Shown in pieces: positions 34,320 to 43,475 of a DNA stretch of 64,000 nucleotides (within the stretch, counting starts at the first letter, position 1; each line of letters starts with the position of its first letter). This DNA comes from Streptomyces cyaneogriseus subsp. noncyanogenus (GTDB taxonomy: Bacteria; Actinomycetota; Actinomycetes; Streptomycetales; Streptomycetaceae): NCBI RefSeq assembly GCF_000931445.1, contig NZ_CP010849.1:5022001-5086000 (forward strand), in the 5' to 3' direction. The position numbers and the translations under genes are program-made. The notes beneath the pieces were generated by a model, which was not told where the DNA came from, did not search any database, and was given only the letters and a program-made list of their open reading frames with translations.

Positions 34320-37300
34320 GTGAGCTCCTCCTCCACCACCCGGCGCCCGCCGCACCCACCGGTGCGGCAGGGGAGCCGCGGCGCCTACCGTCTGGTCCGT
34401 ACCCCGCCCGCGCGGGTGGCTCCCCCTCGTCTGGACGCAGCGCAGCGAGCCGTGGTTGACCACGGGAGCGGGCCGCTGCTCGTCCTCGCCGGCCCGGGCA
34501 CCGGGAAGACGACCACGCTCGTCGAGTCGGTGGCGGCCCGGATCGACCGGGGCGGCGACCCGGAGCGCATCCTGGTGCTGACCTTCAGCCGCAAGGCGGC
34601 CGTCGAACTGCGGGACCGCATGGCCCTGCGCATCGGCGCCGCGCGCGCCCCCCGGGCGACCACCTTCCACTCCTTCGGCTACGCCCTGGTCCGCGCCCAC
34701 CAGGGCGGCGACCGGCCCACCGAGCCGCTGCGGCTGCTGTCCGGCCCCGAGCAGGACGTCACCGTGCGCGGGCTGCTGGCCGGCCAGGCGGACCTGGAGC
34801 GGCTCGGGCTCGCGCACGTGCGCTGGCCCGACGAGCTGCGCGCCTGCCTGACCACCCGCGGTTTCGCCGACGAGGTCCGCGCGGTCCTCGCCCGCAGCCG
34901 CGAGCTCGGTCTCGGCCCCGAGGCGCTGGACGCCTTCGCCCGCCGCATCGGCCGCCCCGACTGGCGTGCCGCCGCGGCCTTCCTCGCCGAGTACCTCGAC
35001 GTCCTCGACCTGCAAGGCGTCCTCGACTACGCCGAGCTGGTCCACCGCGCGGTCCTCCTCGCCGGCCGCCCCGAGGTCGCCGAGCGGCTCGCCGGGCAGT
35101 ACGACGCCGTCTACGTCGACGAGTACCAGGACACCGACCCGGCCCAGGTACGGCTGCTGCGGGCCCTCGCCGGCGGCGGCCGCACCCTGGTCGCCTTCGG
35201 CGACCCCGACCAGTCGATCTACGCCTTCCGGGGCGCCGACGTGAACGGCATCCTGGACTTCCCGCGCACCTTCCCGCGCGGGGACGGCAGCCCCGCCCCC
35301 GTGCAGGTCCTGCGCACCTCCCGGCGCTCCGGCGCCACCCTGCTGGCCGCCACCCGCCGGCTGGCCCAGCGCATGCCGCTGCCCCGGCTGCCCGCCGACC
35401 GGGTGCGCGCCCACCGCGAGCCGGCCCCCGTACGGGACGGGGGCCGCGTCGAGGTGTACACCTATCCGACATCCGGCGCGGAACTGGACAACATCGCCGA
35501 CATCCTCCGCCGGGCGCATCTGGAGGATGGCGTTCCGTGGAGCGAGATGGCCGTCCTGGTGCGCGCCGGCTCGCGCAGCATCCCGACGCTCCGCCGTGCC
35601 CTGACGGCGGCCGGCGTGCCGCTGGACGTGGACGGCGACGACCTGCCCCTGCGGCACGAGCCCGCGGTGGCACCGCTGCTGACGGCACTGCGCGCGGTGG
35701 CGACGGCGGAGGCGGCCGAGGCGTCCCGGCAGCGGCCCGGCACCGACGAGCCCGCCCCCGGGACCGGCGGCTGCTGGCTCGACACCGAGACCGCCCTGAC
35801 CCTGCTCACCTCCCCCCTGGCCGGCATGGACACCGCCGACCTGCGCCGCCTCGGGCGGGCCCTGCGCGAGGAGGAGCGGGCCGCGGGCGATCCGCTGCCG
35901 CCGCCCTCGGACGAACTGCTCGCGCGTGCGCTGGCCGAGCCGGAGCGCCTCGCCGTGCACGACCCCGCCTACGCGCGGGGCGCCCAGCGCCTCGGCGCGC
36001 TGCTGCGCCGGGCCCGTGAGCGCCTCGCGGGCGGCGGTACGGCCGAGGAGGCGCTGTGGGACCTGTGGGAGGGCACGCCCTGGCCCGGGCGCCTGGAGCG
36101 GGCCGCCCGGCGCGGCGGCGCGGCCGGGCGCAACGCCGACCGCGACCTGGACGCCGTATGCGCCCTGTTCGCGACCGCCGCCCGCGCGGAGGAGCGCATC
36201 GGCGGCCGGGGCGCCCTGAACTTCCTGGAGGAGATCGAAGCCCAGGACATCGCCGCCGACACCCTCACGCGGCGTGCGGTACGCCCCGAGGCCGTCCGCC
36301 TGATGACGGCGCACCGCGCGAAGGGCCTGCAATGGCGCCTGGTCGTCGTCGCGGGGGTCCAGGAGGGCCTGTGGCCGGACCTGCGCCGCCGCGGCTCCCT
36401 GCTGGAGGCCGACCGCATCGGCCGGGACGGGCTCGCCGAACCGCTCACCCCGGGCGCGCTGCTCGCCGAGGAGCGCCGCCTGTTCTACGTGGCCGCCACG
36501 CGCGCGCGTGAGCGCCTCGTCGTCACGGCCGTCAAGGCACCGGCCGACGACGGCGACCAGCCCTCCCGCTTCCTGACCGAGCTCGGGGTCGAGCCGAAGG
36601 ACGTCACCGGCCGCCCCCGCCGCCCCCTGTCGGTCGCGGCGCTCGTGGCCGAGCTGCGCGCCACCACGGTCGACCCGCAGGCGTCCGACGCCCTGCGGGA
36701 GGCGGCCGCCCGCCGGCTGGCCCGGCTGGCCGCGCTCGCCGACGAGGACGGCCGTCCCCTGGTCCCGTCGGCCCACCCCCACCGCTGGTGGGGCATGTTC
36801 GAGCCGACCGAGAGCAAGGTGCCGCTGCGCGACCGCGACAAGCCCGTCGTGCTCTCCGGCAGCGCCCTGGAACAGCTCGCCGGCACCTGCGCCCTGCAAT
36901 GGTTCCTGGGCCGCGAGGTGAAGGCCGACGCGCCGGCGACCGCGGCCCAGGGCTTCGGCAACGTGGTGCACGTCCTGGCCGACGAGGTCGCCTCCGGACA
37001 CACCCCGGCCGACCTCGACGTCCTCATGGAGCGCCTGGACTCCGTGTGGAACGCGCTCGCCTTCGACGCGCCGTGGAAGTCGGCCCAGGAGAAGGAGAAC
37101 GCCCGCCTGGCGCTCGAACGCTTCCTGAAGTGGCACGTCGACGCCCACGGGGCCCGCGCGGGGCGCACCGCGGTCGCCAGCGAGCACGACTTCGACGTGA
37201 CCCTGAGGGCGGGCGACTACGAGGTGCGCATCCGCGGCCAGATGGACCGCGTCGAGACCGACGGGGAGGGCCGCGCCTACGTCGTCGACTTCAAGACCGG

Positions 37301-37673
37301 CAAACAGGCGCCCAGCGCGGCGGAGGTCGCCCGGCACCCGCAGCTCGCCGTCTACCAGCTCGCCGTCCGCGAGGGTGCCGTCGACGCCGTGTTCGACGGC
37401 GCGCGGCCCGAGCCGGGCGGTGCCGAGCTCGTGCAACTGCGGCTGGGCGCGGCCAAGCGGGACGGCGGCGAGACGCTGCCCAAGGTGCAGGCGCAGGAAC
37501 CGCTCGACGGGACGCCGGGGCATCCGGGGGAGTGGATCGGCGAGCTGCTGGCCACGGCCGCCGGGAAGGTCCTCGACGAACGGTTCACTCCCACGGCCGG
37601 ACAGCACTGCACCCACTGCGCGTTCCGGGCCTCGTGCAGCGCGCGGCCCGAGGGGCGGCACGTGGTGGACTGA
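34320..37673 (+). CDS. adnA: AdnA-type helicase-nuclease subunit
   Basis: A 1117-aa UvrD-like motor plus RecB-type nuclease. Walker A GPGTGKT is at 58-64 and motif II VDEYQDTD near 267. LMTAHRAKGLQW and VAATRARERL are helicase motifs V and VI. The PDDEXK nuclease has RGQMDRVETD and VVDFKTGK (about 988). A C-terminal CTHCAFRASC (about 1096), with Cys of AGTCALQW upstream, is the Fe-S cluster signature. With AdnB it forms the actinobacterial double-strand-break resection complex. The GTG at 34320 is chosen; the frame continues to 34239. adnB follows after 248 bases. Confidence 0.85.
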   Translation: MSSSSTTRRPPHPPVRQGSRGAYRLVRTPPARVAPPRLDAAQRAVVDHGSGPLLVLAGPGTGKTTTLVESVAARIDRGGDPERILVLTFSRKAAVELRDRMALRIGAARAPRATTFHSFGYALVRAHQGGDRPTEPLRLLSGPEQDVTVRGLLAGQADLERLGLAHVRWPDELRACLTTRGFADEVRAVLARSRELGLGPEALDAFARRIGRPDWRAAAAFLAEYLDVLDLQGVLDYAELVHRAVLLAGRPEVAERLAGQYDAVYVDEYQDTDPAQVRLLRALAGGGRTLVAFGDPDQSIYAFRGADVNGILDFPRTFPRGDGSPAPVQVLRTSRRSGATLLAATRRLAQRMPLPRLPADRVRAHREPAPVRDGGRVEVYTYPTSGAELDNIADILRRAHLEDGVPWSEMAVLVRAGSRSIPTLRRALTAAGVPLDVDGDDLPLRHEPAVAPLLTALRAVATAEAAEASRQRPGTDEPAPGTGGCWLDTETALTLLTSPLAGMDTADLRRLGRALREEERAAGDPLPPPSDELLARALAEPERLAVHDPAYARGAQRLGALLRRARERLAGGGTAEEALWDLWEGTPWPGRLERAARRGGAAGRNADRDLDAVCALFATAARAEERIGGRGALNFLEEIEAQDIAADTLTRRAVRPEAVRLMTAHRAKGLQWRLVVVAGVQEGLWPDLRRRGSLLEADRIGRDGLAEPLTPGALLAEERRLFYVAATRARERLVVTAVKAPADDGDQPSRFLTELGVEPKDVTGRPRRPLSVAALVAELRATTVDPQASDALREAAARRLARLAALADEDGRPLVPSAHPHRWWGMFEPTESKVPLRDRDKPVVLSGSALEQLAGTCALQWFLGREVKADAPATAAQGFGNVVHVLADEVASGHTPADLDVLMERLDSVWNALAFDAPWKSAQEKENARLALERFLKWHVDAHGARAGRTAVASEHDFDVTLRAGDYEVRIRGQMDRVETDGEGRAYVVDFKTGKQAPSAAEVARHPQLAVYQLAVREGAVDAVFDGARPEPGGAELVQLRLGAAKRDGGETLPKVQAQEPLDGTPGHPGEWIGELLATAAGKVLDERFTPTAGQHCTHCAFRASCSARPEGRHVVD

Positions 37674-37892
37674 TCCCGCGCGGGACGTGACCCGGCGCCC
37701 CGCGCGGGACGGCCTCCGGTGGTGGCTCCGCAGGGGGCGTGCGGCGCGGGAGAGCGGGAGGGGAGCGGTCCGGTGACTGGGGTGCGGTGTGAAGGTCGCC
37801 GATGCGGCGTGCGGTGTTCATCGGTGTGACCGACCGCACCACCCCTTGCCACCTGCGCTTCTGCCGGGTGGGGCGGCCGAGGTGGCCGGCGC

Positions 37893-37914
37893 TGTCGGTG
37901 GCCGCCGCTAGCCT
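37893..37914 (+). promoter_or_regulatory. PafBC/RecA-NDp-like DNA-damage promoter of adnB
   Basis: TGTCGGTG (37893-37900), exactly eight bases, TAGCCT (37909-37914), matching TGTCRGTG-N8-TAnnnT completely. Seven bases then lead to the ATG at 37922, implying a leaderless, damage-inducible adnB transcript independent of adnA. Confidence 0.7.
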
Positions 37915-37921
37915 CTGTGAG

Positions 37922-40900
37922 ATGCCCGCTCGTATCACCGATCCCGAGCAGCTCAAGGAGCTCCTCGGCATCCCGTTCACCCCGGAGCAGACGGACTGCA
38001 TCACCGCGCCGCCCGCCCCGCAGGTGATCGTGGCCGGAGCCGGCTCCGGCAAGACCACGGTGATGGCGGCGCGCGTGGTGTGGCTGGTCGGCACCGGCCA
38101 GGTCGCGCCCGAACAGGTGCTCGGCCTCACCTTCACCAACAAGGCCGCCGGCGAGCTCGCCGAACGCGTCCGCAAGGCGCTGGTCAAGGCCGGCGTCACC
38201 GACCCGGACGTCATCGACCCGGACAACCCGCCGGGCGAGCCGGTGATCTCCACCTACCACGCCTTCGCGGGCCGCCTCCTGACCGACCACGGCCTGCGCA
38301 TCGGGCTGGAACCGGCCTCCCGCCTGCTCGCCGACGCCACCCGCTACCAGCTCGCCGCACGGGTGCTGCGCGAGGCCCCCGGCCCCTACCCCGCGCTGAC
38401 CCGGTCCTTCCCCGACCTGGTCGGCGACCTCCTCGCGCTCGACGCCGAGCTGTCCGAGCACCTGGTACGGCCGGAGGACCTGCGCGCGTGGGACGCCGAG
38501 CTGCTGCGCACCCTCGACGGCGCCAAGCTCACCAACGCCGACCTGCGCAAGGTCCCCGAGGCCGCCGCCGCCCGCCGCGAACTGGCCGACCTGGTGATGC
38601 GCTACCGGGCGGCCAAGCGGGAGCGCGATCTGCTCGACTTCGGCGACCAGATCGCCCTGTCGGCGCGGCTGGCCGCCCTGCCCGACGTGGGCCGCATCCT
38701 GCGCGACGAGTTCCGCGTCGTCCTCCTCGACGAGTACCAGGACACCTCGGTCGCCCAGCGCGTCCTCCTCGCGGGCCTCTTCGGCGGCGGCACCGGCCAC
38801 CCGGTGACCGCCGTCGGCGACCCCTGCCAGGCCATCTACGGCTGGCGCGGCGCCTCCGTCGCCAACCTCGACGACTTCCCCGAGCACTTCCCGCACGCCG
38901 ACGGCCGCCCCGCGTCCCGCCGCGTGCTCAGCGAGAACCGCCGCAGCGGCGGACGCCTCCTCGACCTCGCCAACGGCCTGGCCGAACCGCTGCGCGCGCT
39001 GCACGCGGGAGTGGAGGCCCTCCGCCCCGCCCCCGGCGCCGAACGCGACGGCACGGTGCGCTGCGCCCTGCTGCGCACCCACGCCGAGGAGCTCGACTGG
39101 ATCGCCGACTCCATCGCCCACCTCGTACGGACCGGGACGGCGCCCGGCGAGATCGCCGTCCTGTGCCGCACCGCGACCGACTTCGCGGAGATCCAGGGCG
39201 CCCTCGTGGCCCGGGAGGTGCCCGTGGAGGTGGTGGGCCTGTCCGGCCTGCTGCACCTGCCCGAGGTGGCCGATCTGGTCGCCGTCTGCGAGGTCCTCCA
39301 GGACCCCGGCGCCAACGCCTCCCTCGTCCGCCTGCTCACCGGCCCGCGCTGGCGCGTCGGCCCGCGCGACCTCGCCCTGCTGGGCCGCCGCGCCCGGCTG
39401 CTCGTCTCCCACGCGCGCGTGGACGGCGACGACGACCCCGACCGCCGGCTGGCCCAGGCCGTCGAGGGCGTCGACCCGGCGGAGGTGATATCGCTCGCCG
39501 ACGCCCTCGACACCTTCCTGGAGACCCCGCTGGACGGTGCGGGGGACGACGACGGGCTGCCGTTCTCCCCGGAGGCGCGCGTGCGGTTCGCCCGCCTCGC
39601 CGCCGAGCTGCGCGACCTGCGCCGCTCCCTGTCCGACCCGCTGATGGACGTCCTGCACCGGGTCCTCGCCGTCACCGGTCTGGAGGTCGAGCTGTCGGCG
39701 TCCCCGCAGGCCCTGGCCGCCCGCCGCCGGGAGACCCTGTCGAACTTCCTGGACGTCGCCGCCTCCTTCGCCGCCGGCGACAACGAGGCCACCCTCCTCG
39801 CCTTCCTCGGCTTCCTGCGCACCGCCGCCCAGTACGAGAAGGGCCTCGACAACGCCCTCCCCGGCGGCGAGAACACCGTCAAGGTGCTCACCGCCCACAA
39901 GTCCAAGGGCCTGGAGTGGGACGTCGTCGCCGTCCCCGGCCTGGTCACCGGCACCTTCCCCAGCGCGCAGGGGCGCGAGAAGTGGACGGCCCAGGGCAAG
40001 GTACTGCCGCACGGCCTGCGCGGCGACGCCGACACCCTGCCCGACGTCCCCTCCTGGGACTCCAAGGGGATCAGGGCCTTCCACGAGGCGATGAAGGACC
40101 ACCAGCACACCGAGGAGCTGCGCCTGGGCTACGTCACCTTCACGCGCCCCCGCTCCCTCCTCCTGGGCTCCGGCCACTGGTGGGGCCCGACCCAGAAGAA
40201 GCCCCGTGGACCGTCCGCCTTCCTCCAGGCCCTGTACGACCACTGCGCCGCCGGCCACGGCGAGATCGAGGTCTGGGCGGACGAGCCCGCCGAGGGGGAG
40301 GAGAACCCCGCCCTGCACCGGGCGAGCGCCGACCGGGCATGGCCACTGCCCCTCGACGAGGCGTCCCTCGCCCGGCGCCGGGCCGCCGCGGAGACGGTCC
40401 TGGCCCACCTGGACGAGCTCGCCGCCCACCCGGCCGCCGCACCCGGCGCGGACACCCACGACCACCCGGACTGGCCCGCACCGGAGGAGGACGAGCCCCC
40501 GTTCGACGACGAGGGCCTCCGCGACGAGGTTTTCCACGACGCGGTTCCGTACGACGGCGAAGCGCCGTACGACGACGAGTTCCCGTACGGGGAGCACGGC
40601 GACCGGGCGGAGGGGCACCCCCCCGCCGACGAGGACCCCTTCCTCCGTGAGGACCCCTTCGCCGAGGAGTTCACCGCAGGGGGCGTTGAGCCGCCCGCCG
40701 AGGAGGACCCCTTCGTCCGGGATGCCGCAGACGCCTGGGACGAGGACGTCCGGACCGAGGACGACCTCCCCCCGGGGGACGGTCACGCCCTCCGGGACGG
40801 CCACGCTCCCCGGGACGGCCGGACCCCCGGGGAGGACCCGGCCCTCCGGGGCCCCCGGGTCACCGCCCGCCCGGTCGTCCCGCACCAGGCCACGGCTCCC

Positions 40901-41170
40901 GAACAGCCCGGCGGGGCCGACGCTCCGCGCCCGCACCCCGCGCACCCGGAGCCGGGCCCGGCCCGCCGCGGGGTGCCGGAACCGTCCGGGCTCACCCCGG
41001 AGGAGGCCCGCACCGTCGCGTCCTGGGACCGCGACCTCGACGCCCTCTCCGGCGAGCTCCTGCGGGCCCGCCGCAGCGTCACCGAGGTGCCCCTGCCGGC
41101 GTCGCTGACCGCGTCGCAGCTCCTGCGGCTGGCCGAGGACCCCGACGGCTTCTCGTATAACTTCGTATAA
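37922..41170 (+). CDS. adnB: AdnB-type helicase-nuclease, 5' part (broken by linker artefact)
   Basis: The motor half of AdnB. Genuine codons run from 37922 to 41152 (1077 codons); the assembled frame then reads SYNFV from the 454 linker and stops. Walker A GAGSGKT is at 39-45, VLLDEYQDTS near 269, LTAHKSKGLEWDVV near 658, and the motif VI region YVTFTRPRS near 737. Residues about 850-1035 are an unusually long acidic, Pro-rich linker (DEDPFLREDPFAEEF and similar). Joined to 41329-41898, it gives a 1266-aa protein with a RecB-type nuclease. The upstream frame to 37802 is ignored because of the leaderless promoter. Confidence 0.9.
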   Translation: MPARITDPEQLKELLGIPFTPEQTDCITAPPAPQVIVAGAGSGKTTVMAARVVWLVGTGQVAPEQVLGLTFTNKAAGELAERVRKALVKAGVTDPDVIDPDNPPGEPVISTYHAFAGRLLTDHGLRIGLEPASRLLADATRYQLAARVLREAPGPYPALTRSFPDLVGDLLALDAELSEHLVRPEDLRAWDAELLRTLDGAKLTNADLRKVPEAAAARRELADLVMRYRAAKRERDLLDFGDQIALSARLAALPDVGRILRDEFRVVLLDEYQDTSVAQRVLLAGLFGGGTGHPVTAVGDPCQAIYGWRGASVANLDDFPEHFPHADGRPASRRVLSENRRSGGRLLDLANGLAEPLRALHAGVEALRPAPGAERDGTVRCALLRTHAEELDWIADSIAHLVRTGTAPGEIAVLCRTATDFAEIQGALVAREVPVEVVGLSGLLHLPEVADLVAVCEVLQDPGANASLVRLLTGPRWRVGPRDLALLGRRARLLVSHARVDGDDDPDRRLAQAVEGVDPAEVISLADALDTFLETPLDGAGDDDGLPFSPEARVRFARLAAELRDLRRSLSDPLMDVLHRVLAVTGLEVELSASPQALAARRRETLSNFLDVAASFAAGDNEATLLAFLGFLRTAAQYEKGLDNALPGGENTVKVLTAHKSKGLEWDVVAVPGLVTGTFPSAQGREKWTAQGKVLPHGLRGDADTLPDVPSWDSKGIRAFHEAMKDHQHTEELRLGYVTFTRPRSLLLGSGHWWGPTQKKPRGPSAFLQALYDHCAAGHGEIEVWADEPAEGEENPALHRASADRAWPLPLDEASLARRRAAAETVLAHLDELAAHPAAAPGADTHDHPDWPAPEEDEPPFDDEGLRDEVFHDAVPYDGEAPYDDEFPYGEHGDRAEGHPPADEDPFLREDPFAEEFTAGGVEPPAEEDPFVRDAADAWDEDVRTEDDLPPGDGHALRDGHAPRDGRTPGEDPALRGPRVTARPVVPHQATAPEQPGGADAPRPHPAHPEPGPARRGVPEPSGLTPEEARTVASWDRDLDALSGELLRARRSVTEVPLPASLTASQLLRLAEDPDGFSYNFV

Positions 41171-41328
41171 TGTATGCTATACGAAGTTATTACGCGTCCT
41201 GGGACCGCGACCTCGACGCCCTCTCCGGCGAGCTCCTGCGGGCCCGCCGCAGCGTCACCGAGGTGCCCCTGCCGGCGTCGCTGACCGCGTCGCAGCTCCT
41301 GCGGCTGGCCGAGGACCCCGACGGCTTC
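41019..41328 (+). repeat. 134-bp direct duplication flanking the linker in adnB
   Basis: Copy 1 41019-41152 and copy 2 41195-41328 are identical, with the 42-bp linker between. Deleting one copy and the linker (41153-41328, 176 bases) restores the adnB frame exactly. Confidence 0.95.
41153..41194 (+). other. 454 Titanium paired-end loxP linker (assembly artefact)
   Basis: 42 bases containing a canonical loxP (arms ATAACTTCGTATA, spacer ATGTATGC) with flanks TCGT and TACG, matching the 454 Titanium circularisation linker as I remember it. It is translated as SYNFV in the left frame, MYAIRSYY in the right frame and SYSIHYTKLYE on the other strand. These peptides are known contaminants of protein databases. 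Confidence 0.96.
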
Positions 41329-41898
41329 GCCCAGGAGCTGGCCCGCCCCATGCCGCGCCCGCCCCAGCCCGCCGCCCGCCGCGGCACCCGCTTCCACGCC
41401 TGGGTCGAGGCCCGCTTCGAGGAGCTGACGCTGCCCCTGCCCGACCTGGAGGAGCTGCCCGACGGCGACGCCGAGATCGCCGACGAACGCGACCTGGAGG
41501 CACTCAAGGAGGCGTTCGAGCGCACGGAGTACGCCCGCCGCACGCCCTACCGCGTCGAGGCCCCCTTCCAGCTCTCGCTGGCCGGGCGCGTCGTACGGGG
41601 CCGCATCGACGCCGTCTACAAGGAGGGCGACGGTCCGGACGCGACGTACGAGATCGTCGACTGGAAGACCAGCCGGGCCCCCACCGGCGACCCGCTCCAG
41701 CTCGCCGTGTACCGGCTGGCCTGGGCCGAGCAGCAGGGGGTGCCCCCGGAGTCGGTGACGGCCGCGTTCCTCTACGTGCGCACCGGTGACGTCGTACGCC
41801 CCGAGGGGCTGCCGGACCGCCCCGCGCTGGAACGGCTGCTGCTGGGCGATCCGCACGGTGACCAACCGCACGGCCGGACCGCCGGTGCGGGCCGATAG
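41170..41898 (+). CDS. adnB: AdnB-type helicase-nuclease, 3' part (nuclease domain)
   Basis: This is the C-terminal nuclease half of the same gene. The assembled frame starts inside the linker (MYAIRSYY), repeats residues already present in the 5' part up to 41328, and is unique from 41329. PDDEXK-type residues are RGTRFHAWVEARFEEL, GRIDAVYKEGD, YEIVDWKTS and LQLAVYRLAW. It has no Fe-S Cys cluster, in contrast to AdnA. The stop TAG (41896-41898) overlaps the -10 of the next gene. Confidence 0.9.
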   Translation: MYAIRSYYASWDRDLDALSGELLRARRSVTEVPLPASLTASQLLRLAEDPDGFAQELARPMPRPPQPAARRGTRFHAWVEARFEELTLPLPDLEELPDGDAEIADERDLEALKEAFERTEYARRTPYRVEAPFQLSLAGRVVRGRIDAVYKEGDGPDATYEIVDWKTSRAPTGDPLQLAVYRLAWAEQQGVPPESVTAAFLYVRTGDVVRPEGLPDRPALERLLLGDPHGDQPHGRTAGAGR

Positions 41899-41908
41899 GC
41901 TCGTGGCC

Positions 41909-43321
41909 ATGAGCCAGCCCGTTGACAGTGCCGTCAGCGCCGTCCGTACGTACATCGCGCAGCACCGCACCGCCTTCCTCGACGACCTCGCCGAGTGGCT
42001 GCGCATCCCGTCCGTGTCGGCGCAGCCCGCCCACGCGCCCGACGTCCGGCGCAGCGCCGACTGGCTCACCGCCAAGCTGCGGGAGACCGGCTTCCCGGTC
42101 GCCGAGGTCTGGGAGACGCCGGGCGCCCCGGCCGTCTTCGCCGAGTGGCCCGCCGCCGACCCCGCGGCGCCCACCGTCCTCGTCTACGGCCACCACGACG
42201 TGCAGCCGGCCGCCCGTGAGGACGGCTGGGACAGCGAGCCGTTCGAGCCCGTGGTGCGCGGGAACCGCCTCTACGCGCGCGGGGCGGCCGACGACAAGGG
42301 CCAGGTGTTCTTCCACACCCTCGGCGTCCGCGCGCACCTGGCGGCCACCGGCCGCACCGCGCCCGCCGTGCACCTGAAGCTGCTGATCGAGGGCGAGGAG
42401 GAATCCGGCTCCCCGCACTTCCGGGCCCTGGTGGAGAAGCACGCCGCACGCCTGGCCGCCGACGCCGTGATCGTCTCCGACACCGGCATGTGGTCCGAGG
42501 ACACCCCCACGGTGTGCACCGGCATGCGCGGCCTCGCCGAGTGCGAGATCCGGCTGTACGGCCCCGACCAGGACATCCACTCCGGGTCCTTCGGCGGCGC
42601 GGTGCCCAACCCGGCCACCGCCGCGGCCCGCCTCGTCGCCGCGCTGCACGACGAGCACGCGCGCGTGGCCATCCCCGGCTTCTACGACGGTGTGATCGAG
42701 CTCACCGACCGTGAACGGGCGCTCTTCGCCGAGCTGCCCTTCGACGAGCGGCGGTGGCTGCGCACGGCGAAGTCCCACGCGGCCCACGGCGAGGCGGGGT
42801 ACACCACCCTGGAGCGCGTCTGGGCCCGCCCCACCGCCGAGGTCAACGGCATCGGCGGCGGCTACCAGGGCCCCGGCAGCAAGACGATCATCCCGTCCTC
42901 GGCGATGGTGAAGCTCTCCTTCCGGCTGGTCGCCGGCCAGGACCCCGGCCACGTCGAGAAGGCCGTCCGAGCCTGGGCCGCCGAGCAGCTCCCCGCCGGG
43001 ATCCGGCACGAGATCACGTTCGGCGGTGCCACGCGCCCGTGCCTGACGCCGCTGGACCACCCGGCGCTGCAGTCGGTGGTCCGCGCCATGGGCCGCGCCT
43101 TCGGGGAACCGGTCCGCTTCACCCGCGAGGGCGGCTCCGGACCCGCCGCCGACCTCCAGGAGGTCCTCGGCGCACCGGTGCTCTTCCTGGGCATCTCCGT
43201 CCCGTCCGACGGCTGGCACGCCCCCAACGAGAAAGTCGAACTCGATCTGCTGCTCAAAGGCGTCGAAACCTCCGCGTACCTGTGGGGCGACCTCGCGGAG
43301 CACTGGCGCCATGCCCCCTGA
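41909..43321 (+). CDS. M20-family dipeptidase
   Basis: A 470-aa zinc dipeptidase of the M20 (carnosinase-like/PepV) type. Metal ligands: VYGHHDVQ (His about 95), RGAADDKGQ (Asp about 130, bridging), IEGEEESGS (catalytic Glu pair about 164), VSDTGMW (about 193) and GWHAPNE (about 440). The dimerisation domain lies between about 205 and 320. TAGGCT (41896-41901) is seven bases before the ATG, giving a probable leaderless mRNA whose -10 overlaps the adnB stop codon. Confidence 0.9.
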   Translation: MSQPVDSAVSAVRTYIAQHRTAFLDDLAEWLRIPSVSAQPAHAPDVRRSADWLTAKLRETGFPVAEVWETPGAPAVFAEWPAADPAAPTVLVYGHHDVQPAAREDGWDSEPFEPVVRGNRLYARGAADDKGQVFFHTLGVRAHLAATGRTAPAVHLKLLIEGEEESGSPHFRALVEKHAARLAADAVIVSDTGMWSEDTPTVCTGMRGLAECEIRLYGPDQDIHSGSFGGAVPNPATAAARLVAALHDEHARVAIPGFYDGVIELTDRERALFAELPFDERRWLRTAKSHAAHGEAGYTTLERVWARPTAEVNGIGGGYQGPGSKTIIPSSAMVKLSFRLVAGQDPGHVEKAVRAWAAEQLPAGIRHEITFGGATRPCLTPLDHPALQSVVRAMGRAFGEPVRFTREGGSGPAADLQEVLGAPVLFLGISVPSDGWHAPNEKVELDLLLKGVETSAYLWGDLAEHWRHAP

Positions 43322-43475
43322 GACAGCGGCGCCCGCCGAACGGGTTCCGGGGGCGGGGCACACTGGAAGAACCGCCCCGTACCGCCCGGCCCGCCCCGGC
43401 CCGATCGCCTCCCCGTACGTCCCGCTGAACCGCCGCCGAACCACGACCGCCGCACCGGGGGAGTTGGAAGCACCC

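Noticed and set aside
34248..37661. Giant minus-strand open frame opposite adnA (over 1100 codons)
   Set aside because: It mirrors adnA exactly, has Gly/Arg/Val-rich low-complexity content and no domains; a GC-bias shadow frame. The same applies to the long minus frames opposite adnB, uvrD2 and UPF0182.
7923..41194. Engineered floxed 33-kb region or natural Cre-like recombination system
   Set aside because: The elements carry the outer flanks of a commercial 454 linker and sit between duplicated tags; no recombinase, marker or cassette is present.
41170..41194. ATG at 41170 as a real start of a separate nuclease gene
   Set aside because: The ATG lies within the loxP linker; upstream codons are adaptor sequence and the following 44 codons duplicate the 5' part.
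43311..43475. Earlier ATG for NudC overlapping the dipeptidase gene
   Set aside because: Adds a 55-residue Pro/Arg-rich stretch unlike NudC; GTG 43476 has GGAAG at proper spacing.
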